64,000 nucleotides of DNA from Malurus cyaneus samueli (lineage: Eukaryota > Chordata > Aves > Passeriformes > Maluridae), in contig VKON01002021.1 of the NCBI GenBank assembly GCA_009741485.1, positions 202,427 through 266,426 on the forward strand. The letters run 5' to 3'. The notes beneath the pieces are model-generated. The model was given only the letters and a program-made list of their open reading frames with translations, searched no databases and was not told the DNA's origin. Made by a program: the position numbers and the translations under genes. Of the stretch, positions 14,001 through 25,210 are shown in pieces (position 1 is the stretch's first letter; each line of letters opens with the position of its first letter).

Positions 14001-15495
14001 CAGAGTAGCTTAGGTGGGAGTATGCCTGGCCCCCCGATTCAGGATATCTGTTTTTTGCTAAACACTATGTCAGAAATAACTCTGACGGTTTAAACGGTAG
14101 TTGATAATGGGTTTTGGATAGTGCCTTGGAATTACCAGTTGAATAAATTCTTTGTTAAATATCCTAATTCATATAAGTTTCAGATTTTAGGGTTACAATG
14201 GGGGGGGCATTTTTTTCTCTGTCATAATCCAGTTGGTTTTTCATTAACCAGTTAGTATTGGGATCTTAGTAATTCATTTATTTCTTGAAACGACTTAAAA
14301 ACTTTTAAAATAACTAAATAAAAATGGGGAAATATTGCAATTCTGGAAACAGTCTTCCTTGGTGATTTGAGGGAATATAATAAACTTGATTCCACTGAAC
14401 ATTGGAAAGTCAAAATGCACTTTTTAGAATCCCAGGGTTTTTATGTTATTGTTTGGATTGGATGCCTCTGAGCTTTAAGAACTCTTTTACATCCTCCCAA
14501 AATGAGGCTGTTTGAGGTTGCACAGTTCTACAATGCTGGAACCCTAAAACTTCATGATCAGGAAAAAAGTGAGGGTGAAACCTCTCTCCACAGCGTGGAG
14601 GGCATAAAAGATACTTTGATTGATAGAACTGATTCTGATTTTCGAATCACTTGGTGTAGCTGTGCACAGGTTCTCATCAAGGAGGAATGTGGGTTTTTTA
14701 AAAAAAACATAAATGTACTGTCTACTGCAGAGGCATTTGTTATTCATTTTCCGACCCTTTCTTGAAATTGCCGGAAGCTGACAACTTAAACAGCACAACT
14801 TCTTGTGTTTACAGAGATTGAATTGTAAATAATTTCTGCCTTAAGTCTTGTTCTAAGTTTGAGATACATGGGCATTCCTTCATAGAATTTGTAGGTATTT
14901 GTCTGTTTCTGTGCGTGTGGTACACACCCCTTGGCTGATCTGCATAAATGAGCTGAAGGGAACCTTCTGGAAATGAACAGAATTCTCTGGAATGAGGCAG
15001 GTATTCCTCCTAGCAGTTGAGGGTATCTTGGTTTTGAGTATCTTTTGGGTTTTTTGCCATCTTTGTCTTGATAATAAACAGGAGTTTTTAAGACAGGAAT
15101 CTAAGTGTACTCTGCATTACTTGAGAAAAAATCCCAAGATCCCAAAAACCCAAACTAACTACTAAAGCTGAGGGGAAAAATGTGTGAGTGAAAGTGCATT
15201 GTAAATTGATTTAACCTGACTAATATTTCTGGTTTTTAATTTCTTCTAACATTATTTCAGAGGGATTATTTTGTCACAGAGAAGACTCAAGATGCTGGTT
15301 TTTTTTCTTCCTATTAAATACATATTATGAATGTTTCCCAAATAATGCTGGTAGTAATTTAAAAATGCCTGGTGCATTCTTATTTCCATCCCTTAATTTT
15401 AAAATGTAGCTTTGACACAGCTTGATTTTTGTTAGTGTTATTGTGAATTTCTTGGGTGACCTGATGCTTGAACCGGCACATTTTCTCACTTACAG

Positions 15496-15645
15496 GGAGC
15501 AGGAACAGGCACGGCAACCATGGCAGCATCACTGTGTCTCTGAGCACAATTGAGTGTGGAAGCTGTGATGCTGAAGAAGCTGAAAGCAGATGAGGATGTC
15601 TGGAACCAGCGATGCGACCTCAGTACTCTGCAACTATTTAAAAAG
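15496..15645 (+). pseudogene. Exon-like island 3 with an in-frame TGA
   Basis: CTCACTTACAG ends at 15495 and a donor-like GTATTC begins at 15646. The 150 bp between are exactly 50 codons. In phase 0 the frame is open except for one TGA at 15541-15543, which could come from CGA by a single C-to-T change. The downstream part includes EAVMLKKLKADEDVWNQRCD, which looks like genuine coding composition. I cannot name the protein. Candidates are an exon of a decayed gene copy, or of a functional gene with a sequence error at the TGA. Confidence 0.45.
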
Positions 15646-15870
15646 GTATTCAGCTGAATTTCACTAATGTATATTAGTTCCTAACATGGAGATATTGCAA
15701 AGAAAAGGGAAAATATTGTAGTTTTGCTTTTTTCTTGATAAATGTTTTAGTTAAAACACATTCCAAATAGTTAAAATACATCCTAAGTTCTGTGCGTGAC
15801 AAGGTTTGTGTGAGGACATTTTAATGCACTGCATATCATTTGTTAGCAGAGAAAATGTGTTCTGTCTCTA

Positions 15871-18800
15871 AAAACACTGCCCGGAGCACGAATCAGAATG
15901 AAAGGTGTGCTAACATGTGCTCGGAGACTGTGTCCTCCGTTGCGTGCAGAAAACAGTTAAGTATGCGGAACAAAGTTGTAAACATTGCCGGCCATTCGTA
16001 GTAATAAATTGAATATAGCTCTTGCGATACTATACGTGTTCCCTTATATCGAGGAGTGGCTCCTGTCGTGCGCGTGTGGCAAGCTAGCTCACGGGTTTTG
16101 CCCTTTCTTTTTCCACTAACCCACTGTCGTCACCAGGGTTCTTTTCGCTGTTGAGTGGACATACATGAGTGGTCTGAATCCGGGAGTGGCTTCCATTCTG
16201 TGGGCACAGTCTAGCTCCCACATTCTTATGTTTGCGTTTCAATGAACAAAAGTCCAGACTCTGTTTAACTACATATCGCTGCCTCTCCAACTCTTTGTGC
16301 TGTGTAAATACTTAACACATAATTGTTTTTGCACACTGTTAAACGTGTTGTGGCTCTCTCACCTCTATATCCTGGCTGCTGATGCTCTTCCGTTACAAAG
16401 CACTAAGAAGACAAGGGCCGGAAAATATGAGAGGTCTTGGTCGTTAGTGTTTTGCGTTGAACTTTGCTTGTCTGGAAAGCTTAATCAGCTTATAGCGGCG
16501 TAAGTGAAATAGCATCTCCTGACGTCCGATCGGTTGAGGTTCCAGAGGCATAGACCCCGTTAAGAGACAAGTTGTGATCATAGGAGAAGCTATTAAAGGT
16601 TACTTACCCTTTAAAACAAGAACAGCTCTCCGCAGGTATGATCACTATGGAGTTGCACGGCTCAGTAAGTGTGGACTCCTTGCCCAGAATAAATTTCACG
16701 TGTTTGCTTCCTGCTTCCGAGTGAGTGCACAAAGGAATGTGGCACTATCTTGGCTCAGTTATCTCCTAGATGAGATTCATGGCTTGATTTATATTCTTGC
16801 ATTTCTTGCAAGGGATGTCATGTAAAAAAGAAGTGGTGAAATATGGCTTGTACAGCCTTGTATCTACTTTACTGGTTTGAACTAAATACCATCTGCTGTT
16901 TGCGCATACAGGAGTGCAAAACCATTACGAATCTCTGGATGATAAGGCACTCAGCCTCGTCCCTTTTCTGGCTGCTCTTTAAGACCATCCTTATACACTC
17001 TTTTGGAGCACTCCGAGCTCACGACGTGATACATGTTATAGTAGATAAATACCTCTCATTGTTATGTTAATGACAATTGGTTCTGTGTTGCAATTAGGTT
17101 CAATATTATAGGAACAAGCTTCAACGGAGACTGCTGAGAGCTCACTCCCTGATTCACTCTGTGCCAAAGTAGGAGGCAATCTAGCCTCTCTCGGTGAATA
17201 TAGTGGTTGTGTTTAAGTACTTCGTGTTGCTATCTTCTGATTGGTGATACATTGTAGAAGCGAAGTCTTAATCCTTCTATCCCTGCAGCTAACCACTATG
17301 TCTCTCGAGTGGGTAGGAGATGGCTACCATGCTTTGTCGGCCTGTTCCTGGCATGCGCGACCTCAAGCCCGAGGGTGGGGAATATCTAATGGGCGAAGTA
17401 ACACTGCCGGTGAGGAGTGGCTCTGCTTGATCTTCTGATACGACTGGTGCCTCACCGCCACGAGGGTCAGGATCGACATGGCTGGACTTCACTCTTACGT
17501 CGGATTGTGCGTCACAGATGCGTTGGGTGTCTGCTGAGTCCATTACTTGTGTTAACTGTAATTACTCGACGTGCCGAAGAGGTGGAGTTTAGGCAGGGTT
17601 ATTTCAGTGTAGACCTCTTACCTTGTCTGTCGCTGAAAATTTTGCTCCACTTCTGTTGTTGTTCCTTATGGTCTGTTTAACAACACAATTGCATTGCCTT
17701 TTCATATACACATTTTTAAATGGTTTAAGTATTTCTAAGTTTTTCCCATACACATAGGTGTTTCTTGTCCCATTCAGCAATTCATCAATAATTGTTACTT
17801 CTATGAGCAACAATAGCGCCCTCGGCTGGTTATTATGGATGATATTGGCTTAAGGAGTGTACTGTCTTGGAAGATTAAATCACCCACTCATGTGACTCTG
17901 GCATCCAACTTTACGCTTGGCTCTGCTTTTTTAGTCTCGTGTTGCCACTGGCACCTGCTTAAGTAGCCCGGTTATGCTATAGTGTCATATCACACCTGCC
18001 AATTTCGATTATTTAGTGTGTCTATCGCTCTGTCTCCGTGCTCGAGGTGCAAATATAAGGATCGCCCTGAGCCCTGGTGTGGTGGCTCAGTTTTCAACAT
18101 GATGAACTGAAAAAAGAAATGAATTATCCGAATTTTTTTCCGTTGACTGGCACCTGTTCTAGGAGCATTAGGTATCAAGACTGTTCCGTGGCGTGTTAAA
18201 GTGTTTGCGAGCTCGCTGTCCGTGCCGGGCACTAGCTCCGGGTTGCTCATCATAAATTAAAGCTCTCATCTGTTCCGTGCGAGTGTCCTTGATAAACTGT
18301 TTCCTCTCTCTCTCTGGCTAGTAGCGTTCCTGGCTTTCTTGTTGGTTTTGCTCCTTTAGTTTGTAAGTATTGTCTTAAAACATGCAGCATTAGCGACATG
18401 CCGGAGTGGCTCCTGTCCGTGTCATGCTATTGCTAATACCTTTCATCGGTTCTATCTTGTAGCCCTAAGGGCTACTAATTTTGCCTGGAACTGAGGTAAC
18501 ACTCTGCCTGCGCTAGGTAGAATGTTGCCTACTTTGTCTAAACTTGATCACGCGACTGCTGTGAAGTTCCTCTCGCCTCGCGTGTGTGTTGCACATAGCT
18601 CGGGGCATTCTTTGCTTTTTACTCGCTATGGAGTTCCCTTTCCAAATTTGAAGCACCCTTGATTCCTCAATGGGATAGGTGGCTCTCCCACGTGAATCCG
18701 TGCTTCTTTGAAATCTTGCCTCGTCCGTGACTCACTCAGTCGCACGAGAAGTTTGTGGGTACATATCGAATAACACAGTGCCGGGGTAGTGGGCTGTGCC

Positions 18801-20430
18801 GTCCCGTGTGTAATCACGTGTGCCACTAGCCCGAGGTTATTTCACGGAATTAGGTAACGGCAAGCAGTGGCCCTGTGGAGCAGGTGCGGTTTATTGCATT
18901 CACAGAAACTGAGTTTTGCTCTTAAATATGTTTGCTTAGCCTCGTGTTTCGCGTGTTGCCAGTTTTGCCTTCTTGGGTCGACTAAACTAGCCCTGCGGCG
19001 GACTGAGGTTGTGTATACCTCCTCGACTTTAAGTAGTCTTGAAACTTACTAACAAGATGGGAATGACCATGACTCGGGGAAGTGATTTCTTATGTTGGGT
19101 TTCCTGGTTCGACAAGGGGTTTTGTGTTTGCTTCCTAAAGATGTGCTACTGTAATAGTGCTCTCATGCTGCTTTACTAGTTTTATCAGTGATTTAAGTAT
19201 GTTTTTTTGGCTCATATGAAGGGTAATAACTATATCGCCCAAGGGGGAAGTGGAGCTCCTGTCCGTGACGGTAGCACGAGCCCCGGCGAGGTAATAAGGA
19301 TTATGCTTTTAGTTAAATACAGAAAGTGAATTACTAAATTATGTTTCTTTGCACTTTTCCGATGGTCACAACTGGAGTACACACGATGGATACACAACTG
19401 CCTTTACAGGCTGGTGGTATGGTTCCTCCCTGTCCCGTATTTTAATGGTTGCTTGCTCTATCAATGGTCATCTGAGATCAGACCCTCTCGTTCAGTTTTT
19501 GGACTCATTACATTTTAAACTCTCTTCTTTCGTGTTAAGGTAACTCTCAAAATAGCATAGAAATCTCTCGAGGAGAGATGCTCAGTGCCTGCCCCGTGCT
19601 GTCAGGAAGATCCTCGTGGAGCAACGGAGCATGCTGACAAGTTGCGATTCCTCACAGTGACCTTACTCGCGTGCCGGGCACTAGCCCGGGTGGTTACAGT
19701 AACACTTGGCCATGAAGCACGAGGTCTGCGCTCTGTCCGTGCCCTCACCAGCTTGAGCTTGGCACCAGCTAGCGTCTTTGCTGCGTCGTGGCGTAGCTCC
19801 TGTACCATGAGCAACACTCGAAACTTTGTCAGGCTTTGAAGAACTGGCAACACAATTGTCTTGATAGGGTGGGCTCAGCTCCTCCTTGTCACCCGCGTCT
19901 CGCCCATGTAGAGGCACCTAGTGTGCCGACAGGTGTGGTTGGCATGCGGTAATTTAACAACTGCTCGAGAAAGAGTGTATTCTGCTTGAGTGCTCCTGTT
20001 CGTTGCCCCCTCTCTGGAGACACAAGATTAGCGGCTCGGTTTTTACAGTGTCTTGTGCGGATACAGGACAGAGTAGCACTCGAACGAGAGAGTGAGAGTA
20101 TGCGGTTTTGGGAACTGAGTTACAAGTATGCGTGTGCTTTTAGGTCTCTGTCCCTGTGTGCCTGTTGCATCCTTTAGCGTCCCGGGGTTTTGCTGGGGCT
20201 CTAGCACGTCCCAGTGTGGTTCTGCAGGCTGCTGTTATGTGTAGCTTGTAAACAACCACCTTTGCTCTGAGTTGAAGTTATCATGTCTCTGACGCAGTCT
20301 CGAAAATGTAGCGTTGATGACTTTGTGGCGATCCCGTTTTCTTTTTCAGTTGCACTCATGAAGATTTTAATCTTTATGCACGAGCTCTTCCGTTGAGAAC
20401 AGGGAATGTAAGAACTCAGACACAAGCATT
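15871..20430. repeat. Strongly degraded 54-bp satellite array, right part of copy 1
   Basis: Fragments of the 54-bp monomer recur throughout but rarely as a full unit: GAGTGGCTCCTGTCGTG near 16054, GGGAGTGGCTTCC near 16184, GTCCGTGCCGGGCACTAGCT near 18219, GGAGTGGCTCCTGTCCGTG near 18402, and the nearly perfect CGTGCCGGGCACTAGCCCGG near 19671. Between these the sequence has no clear periodicity and has unusually balanced composition. This fits either an ancient array or, more likely, a very error-rich consensus near a contig end. ORFs in this interval show no recognisable domain. Confidence 0.6.
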
Positions 20431-22416
20431 TTCAGCAGTCAGAGGCCTGTGTGTGTCATGTAAGGTCGCATCAGTCGGTGGGGTGTCTCACATACAGAGA
20501 AACGTGTCTGTCATATTAGTTAGCAGCATAATCTCATAAAAGAATTTATTTCTAATGTTGTATAATTATTAAGAGGCATCATCAAGAAGTGCATTACTCA
20601 TTTGAGCTGTACCAGGTCCCTTATGTATTAATTCCCTCAGCGCTTTGTGCTCTGGACACCAAACTTGCTCCTCCTATGAGTTGATGAACACTAAATAAAT
20701 TTGTTTCAGTGTATAATAAGTCGTATGTCGTGGTGTGTCAGACCATTCTTATTGGCTTTCATCGTTTCCAAGCGAAGGAAAATGGATATCAGGATAAAGT
20801 TTTTAAGGATGGCCACACCAGGCCAAGTATTATAACTGCGTTCAACAGTATAGGGTAGCTAAGTATTATTTCATTTTAAGGCGTCTCTCTACGTAAGGCC
20901 AAGAACTCTCGTCTTGCAGTGCGAAGGACGAGTAAGATGGATGCTTCCACCAGCCGGGCGGCTTGCTGCTGGCCAGAGGTGTCAGTGGGCTTTGTGTTCT
21001 TCCCCATTAGGAGCAACTACCACGTGACTTGTGACAATGGCCGCGACACTATGTAGCTTAACAGAAAATACGATGTGACGACAGGCTCGATACTGATGGA
21101 TTCATATGTCACCCTCGGATCTCAGAACGCTATGACAAAACGACGGCAATTGACATAACACTGCGTTTTCAGTGAGATTGGTCCGTGGCACATATACATC
21201 GATCCATGAATGATTCCATGTTATCATAGACCGCGCGCGGAAAAATGTGACCAACTCCCCCTCGTCATACTTTACTCATAGGACAGAAGAGACTTCATAT
21301 GAGCTGAACAAGTCTCAAACAATCTCCATCATGCATCATCTCGATTCTAGCTTTTGCGGATCTAGTTGTGGGTGGTGCTGTGGTGTCAGTTATGTTTCTT
21401 GCGTTCGCCATCTTCGAGAAATCAAACCTGCCATCTTTGTCAAAGTCCTGGAGTATCCTATGACATACGAGCTCACTGGTAATTAACAGTGTTATAGAAA
21501 ATGCACTCACAAGTGAATGCTGTTTCACACGACATACGCTGTGTACTGCGCCTAAGTTCCGCTGAATAGTGGTGAAAGAACCGACTTTCTCCCTTGTCTC
21601 AAAATCATTCGTGTGTGTTGCCTCATTGCTCTACTGTTACACACGAACCTATCATGGTTCTCTCCAGAGAATGAAAAATCTGCTTTTTAGAGGCCAAGCA
21701 CTGTCTGCACTCGAACTAAGTGTTTTTGGTATTTTACCTATTAAACTGTATTGCGGTTGTCTTAAATAAACATCACGAGAACTCTAAGGATCAGTTGGTG
21801 AAACAGGTTTGAAGTCAGGCAGGGTACTGCCGCTGCTCCTGGGACACTCTGGCCATCCCTTTAGGCATCACGCTGTCTGTTGTGTGACTGGCCCAAATGT
21901 TGAGGCAGTGGCTCAGTGGTGCTCAGTGCGGTCAGTCTTGTCAGTCTGACAGTCTGTCGAGGGTTGTTCAGTGTTGGTGACAAATCTGGATAGACCCATC
22001 TCCTATTTCAGCTTCGGTGCCCCCCAGCCTCCCCTTCTTGGGTAAAGGATTAAAAATACAACAAAGAACTTAATCTTCTGCCCCAACCTTCATGAAGCCT
22101 GTGAGAACCTACTAGCACACAAAAAATGTTGGCGTTTCCTCCTGTGCTTTAACGTCGTCTGACCTGGTGTAGAATCCCAGTCTCCAACTTGCCCTACCGG
22201 ACACACCTAACTTGATACTATCTTCGAAAAAATGGTGTCCTATCTTTAAATTGATATTAGAAGGATAAATTTAGGTAATAATATACGTGAGCCTCCGTTA
22301 ATTGTGAGATGGTTGTGTTTCAACAATATTTTTATAAAACATAAAGACTGTATCTCCCCATTATCCTCTTACTAGAACTACTCATAATGAAGGTGGAGGT
22401 ACTTGAATACTAATTA
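20431..22416. repeat. Degraded start of the tail module, copy 1 (module 7), ending at a gap
   Basis: Colinear but noisy match to 27416-28600 of copy 2. Landmarks in order: CCCTCAGCGCTTTG near 20635, the CCACCAGCC...GCTGGCCAGAGGTGTCAG stretch near 20950-20982, GGATCTCAGA near 21117, TTTCACACGACATACGCTGTGTAC near 21522-21546, GCTCAGTGGTGCTCAGTG near 21910-21930, and CCTACTAGC near 22108. The interval is longer than its counterpart because of many apparent insertions. It includes the 0.87-kb segment absent from copy 3. Confidence 0.65.
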
Positions 22417-22441
22417 NNNNNNNNNNNNNNNNNNNNNNNNN
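22417..22441. other. Assembly gap (25 N)
   Basis: Run of 25 N. The sequence on the left belongs to the tail module and that on the right to the leader module of the next unit, so the gap replaces about 4 kb of tail plus any CCAAT array expected between two complete tandem units. Alternatively it joins unrelated contigs. Confidence 0.99.
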
Positions 22442-23270
22442 GCATAGCGCAGGAAGGCAAGGGCGGATCCGCCGGAGGTTTCCTGTCCTGCCGCGGGTGC
22501 CAGATGTTCGGACTGCCTGCTCTCGCACTTGCGCTGGCGGCTCCGGGCGGTCACAGGCCGGCAGCCCCGCGATCAAGAGCCTGATCTACTGTCAACCGAG
22601 CACATTCGCCATCGGCACACAGCAGGCGTTCCTCTGCCAGGAGAGCTGCTTTCACAGGGAGGAGGCATGGAAATGAAGGCATGGGAGTTTGCTTTGGCTT
22701 CTCTTCCGATTTACTGCAGAATGGACAATGAATGAATAAGCTGTCTCACGGGCTCTCACAGGTGTTTCTTCTCCCCTTTTATACATTGCTGTGCCATGTT
22801 TGTGCCTGGGTGCGGCACCAGCTCAGCCCGTGTTTGGTGTTTGTAGTGGCCAGGTCACACAGATCCTTGTCATGTTCAATCTGTTGTGTGGAGCAAATGA
22901 AGGCAAGAGCTGCACCCTGTTGGATGAAGTACTTGTGTACCTCTGTGGCTGCACCGAGTGCAGAGCTCTGTGGAGCTGTTTGGGTTAAAGCACAAGGGTG
23001 CCACAGCAGTGGTGGGGTGGTTGTTTTGCTGCAGTTGCACGGGGAGGCTCTGCCAAAGCAGCTGAACCGGACCGGGGTCTGCCCGGCGTTTGTGACTGAC
23101 ACCTCAGCGCTGAACGATTGTCATCTGGTATAAATGTCTAAATGCTGACTGGTGCTCAGTCCCCGCACAAAGCCCTGAACTCATATGACAGTCACATGCC
23201 GAGCGCGTCCCTGGGGCTGTGCCTGACCTTTGCAGCTGCCCCGGAGCTCCGGCTGCGGACACGCAGCTGC
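22442..23270. repeat. GC-rich leader, copy 2 (module 1)
   Basis: Matches 44990-45835 with many small indels. Landmarks are GGAAGGCAAGGGCGGATC, CTGCTCTCGCACTTG, CGAGCACATTCGCCATCGGC, and later TGTGCCTGG and CTGTGGAGCTGTTTGG. The first 200 bp are CpG-rich, like a CpG-island edge. The contig begins inside the leader at 22442, so its true left boundary is not visible here. Confidence 0.85.
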
Positions 23271-24870
23271 CCCGCTGCCGAAACATCCCCGATGCCGAGA
23301 CATCCCCACTGCTGAGACATCCCCACTGCCGAGACATCCCCACTGCTGAGACATCCCCACTGCTGAGACATCCCCACTGCCGAGACATCCCCATTGCCGA
23401 GACACCCCCACTGCCGAGACACCCCCACTGCCGAGACATCCCCACTGCCGAGACCCCCACTGCCGAGACATCCCCACTGCCGAGACATCCCCACTGCCGA
23501 GACATCCCCACTGCTGAGACATCCCCACTGCCGAGACACCCCCACTGCCGAGACATCCCCACTGCCGAGACACCCCACTGCGAGACACCCCCACTGCCGA
23601 GACATCCCCGCTGCCGAGACACCCCACTGCCGAGACATCCCCACTGCTGAGACATCCCCACTGCCGAGACACCCCCACTGCGAGACACCCCCACTGCCGA
23701 GACACCCCCACTGCCGAGACATCCCCACTGCCGAGACACCCCACTGCCGAGACACCCCCACTGCCGAGACATCCCCACTGCCGAGACACCCCCGAACCTG
23801 CCGAGACACCCCACTGCGAGACACCCCCACTGCCGAGACACCCCACTGCCGAGACATCCCCACTGCCGAGACATCCCCCACTGCAGAGACACCCCACTGC
23901 GAGACACCCCCACTGCAGAGACACCCCCACTGCCGAGACACCCCCACTGCCGAGACACCCCACTGCCGAGACATCCCCACTGCCGAGACATCCCCACTGC
24001 TGAGACATCCCCACTGCCGAGCACATCCCCATTGCCGAGACATCCCCCACTGCCGAGACACCCCCACTGCCGAGACATCCCCACTGCCGAGACACCCCAC
24101 TGCCGAGACATCCCCACTGCCGAGACATCCCCACTGCCGAGACACCCCCGAACCTGCGACACCCCACTGCAGAGACACCCCACTGCCGAGACACCCCACT
24201 GCCGAGACACCCCCACTGCCGAGACATCCCCACTGCCTGAGACATCCCCACTGCCGAGACACCCCCACTGCCGAGACACCCCCACTGCAGAGACACCCCC
24301 ACTGCCGAGACATCCCCGCTGCCGAGACACCCCCACTGCGAGACACCCCCACTGCCGAGACACCCCCACTGCCGAGACACCCCCACTGCCGAGACACCCC
24401 ACTGCCGAGACACCCCCAACTGCCGAACACCCCCACTGCCGAGACATCCCCACTGCCGAGACATCCCACTGCCGAGACACCCCCACTGCCAGAGACACCC
24501 CCACTGCCGAGACACCCCCACTGCAGAGACACCCCACTGCCGAGACACCCCCACTGCCGAGACATCCCCGCTGCCGAGACACCCCCTCAGAGACACCCCC
24601 ACTGCCGAGACATCCCCACTGCCGAGACATCCCCACTGCCGAGACACCCCCACTGCCGAGACACCCCCGAACCTGCCGAGACACCCCCACTGCCGAGACA
24701 TCCCCACTGCCGAGACATCCCCACTGCCGAGACACCCCCGAACCTGCCGAGACACCCCCACTGCAGAGACACCCACTGCCGAGACACCCCACTGCGAGAC
24801 ACCCCCACTAGCCGGAGACACCCCCACTGCCGAGACATCCCACTGCCGAGACATCCCCACTGTTCCTCAC
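23271..24870. repeat. 17-bp minisatellite array, copy 2 (module 2)
   Basis: Most regular of the three arrays, about 95 units of CCCCACTGCCGAGACA plus T or C. Variants ACTGCTGAGA, ACTGCAGAGA and GAACCTGCCGAGA are interspersed. The 16-18 bp length polymorphism shifts the reading frame repeatedly, and because no frame contains a stop, several frames stay open for 450-650 codons on either strand. These translate as low-complexity Gly/Ser/Val/Cys or Pro/His/Thr strings and should not be called genes. Confidence 0.97.
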
Positions 24871-25017
24871 TGCTCCGACTGTACCCCGAAACCTGCCGGC
24901 ACCTTCCAAGAAGGCCATTCTTCTTTGAAAAAAACTCAGGCCTGGGGGGCTTTTTTTTTTGGGAAAATTGGGGGGTTTTTTTCCCCCCCCCCCCCCTTTT
25001 TCCCCCCCCTTTTTTCT
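24871..25017. repeat. Truncated spacer with homopolymer blocks, copy 2 (module 3)
   Basis: Begins like the other spacers (TGCTCCGACTGTACCCCGAA, then a TTCCAAGAAGGCCATTCTTC stretch) but after about 24935 becomes alternating runs of G, T and C, including about 15 consecutive C near 24985. Copies 1 and 3 carry about 300 bp of ordinary sequence at this point. The pattern is typical of a failed consensus rather than of real DNA. Confidence 0.75.
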
Positions 25018-25210
25018 TGTCTGGAGAGTTTGGGGAGCTCCTGGGGTTTGGACACCTGGAAGCAGTGGTGTCTGGAGAGTTTGGGGCATCTCCGGGGCTT
25101 TGGACACCTGGAAGCAGTGGTGTCTGGAGACTTTGGGGATCTCCGGGGGTTTGGACACCTGGAAGCAGTGGTGTCTGGAGGCTTTGGGGCATCTCCAGGG
25201 GCTCTGGCAT
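25018..25210. repeat. 51-bp tandem repeat, copy 2 (module 4)
   Basis: Nearly four clean units of TTTGGACACCTGGAAGCAGT plus GGTGTCTGGAGACTTTGGGG and a variable end (AGCTCC, CATCTCC or GATCTCC). This is shorter than the eight to nine units of copy 3, so the module is a length-variable minisatellite. The boundary to the linker is the GGGGCTCTGGCATTCGT stretch at about 25198, as in the other copies. Confidence 0.95.

Larger units (their letters stand above)
3141..15870. other. AT-rich, intron-like unique DNA inside the 54-bp satellite
   Basis: About 12.7 kb with base composition quite unlike the flanking satellites: AT-rich, CpG-poor, many T and A runs. ORFs are all short. Three islands have splice-site-bounded, partly open reading frames on the + strand and are listed separately (3523-3750, 7909-8020, 15496-15645). 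Apart from those, a 51-T run at 5945 and an AT inverted-repeat stretch near 9878-9925, I see no repeats, RNA genes or coding regions. The simplest reading is a fragment of a gene, mainly introns, either inserted into the satellite or joined to it by misassembly. Confidence 0.6.

Noticed and set aside
23104..24792. 562-codon minus-strand ORF of SRQWGCLGSG-type repeats as a structural protein
   Set aside because: It is a direct translation of the 17-bp minisatellite. Overlapping frames on both strands are equally open, and unit-length changes shift the frame at random.
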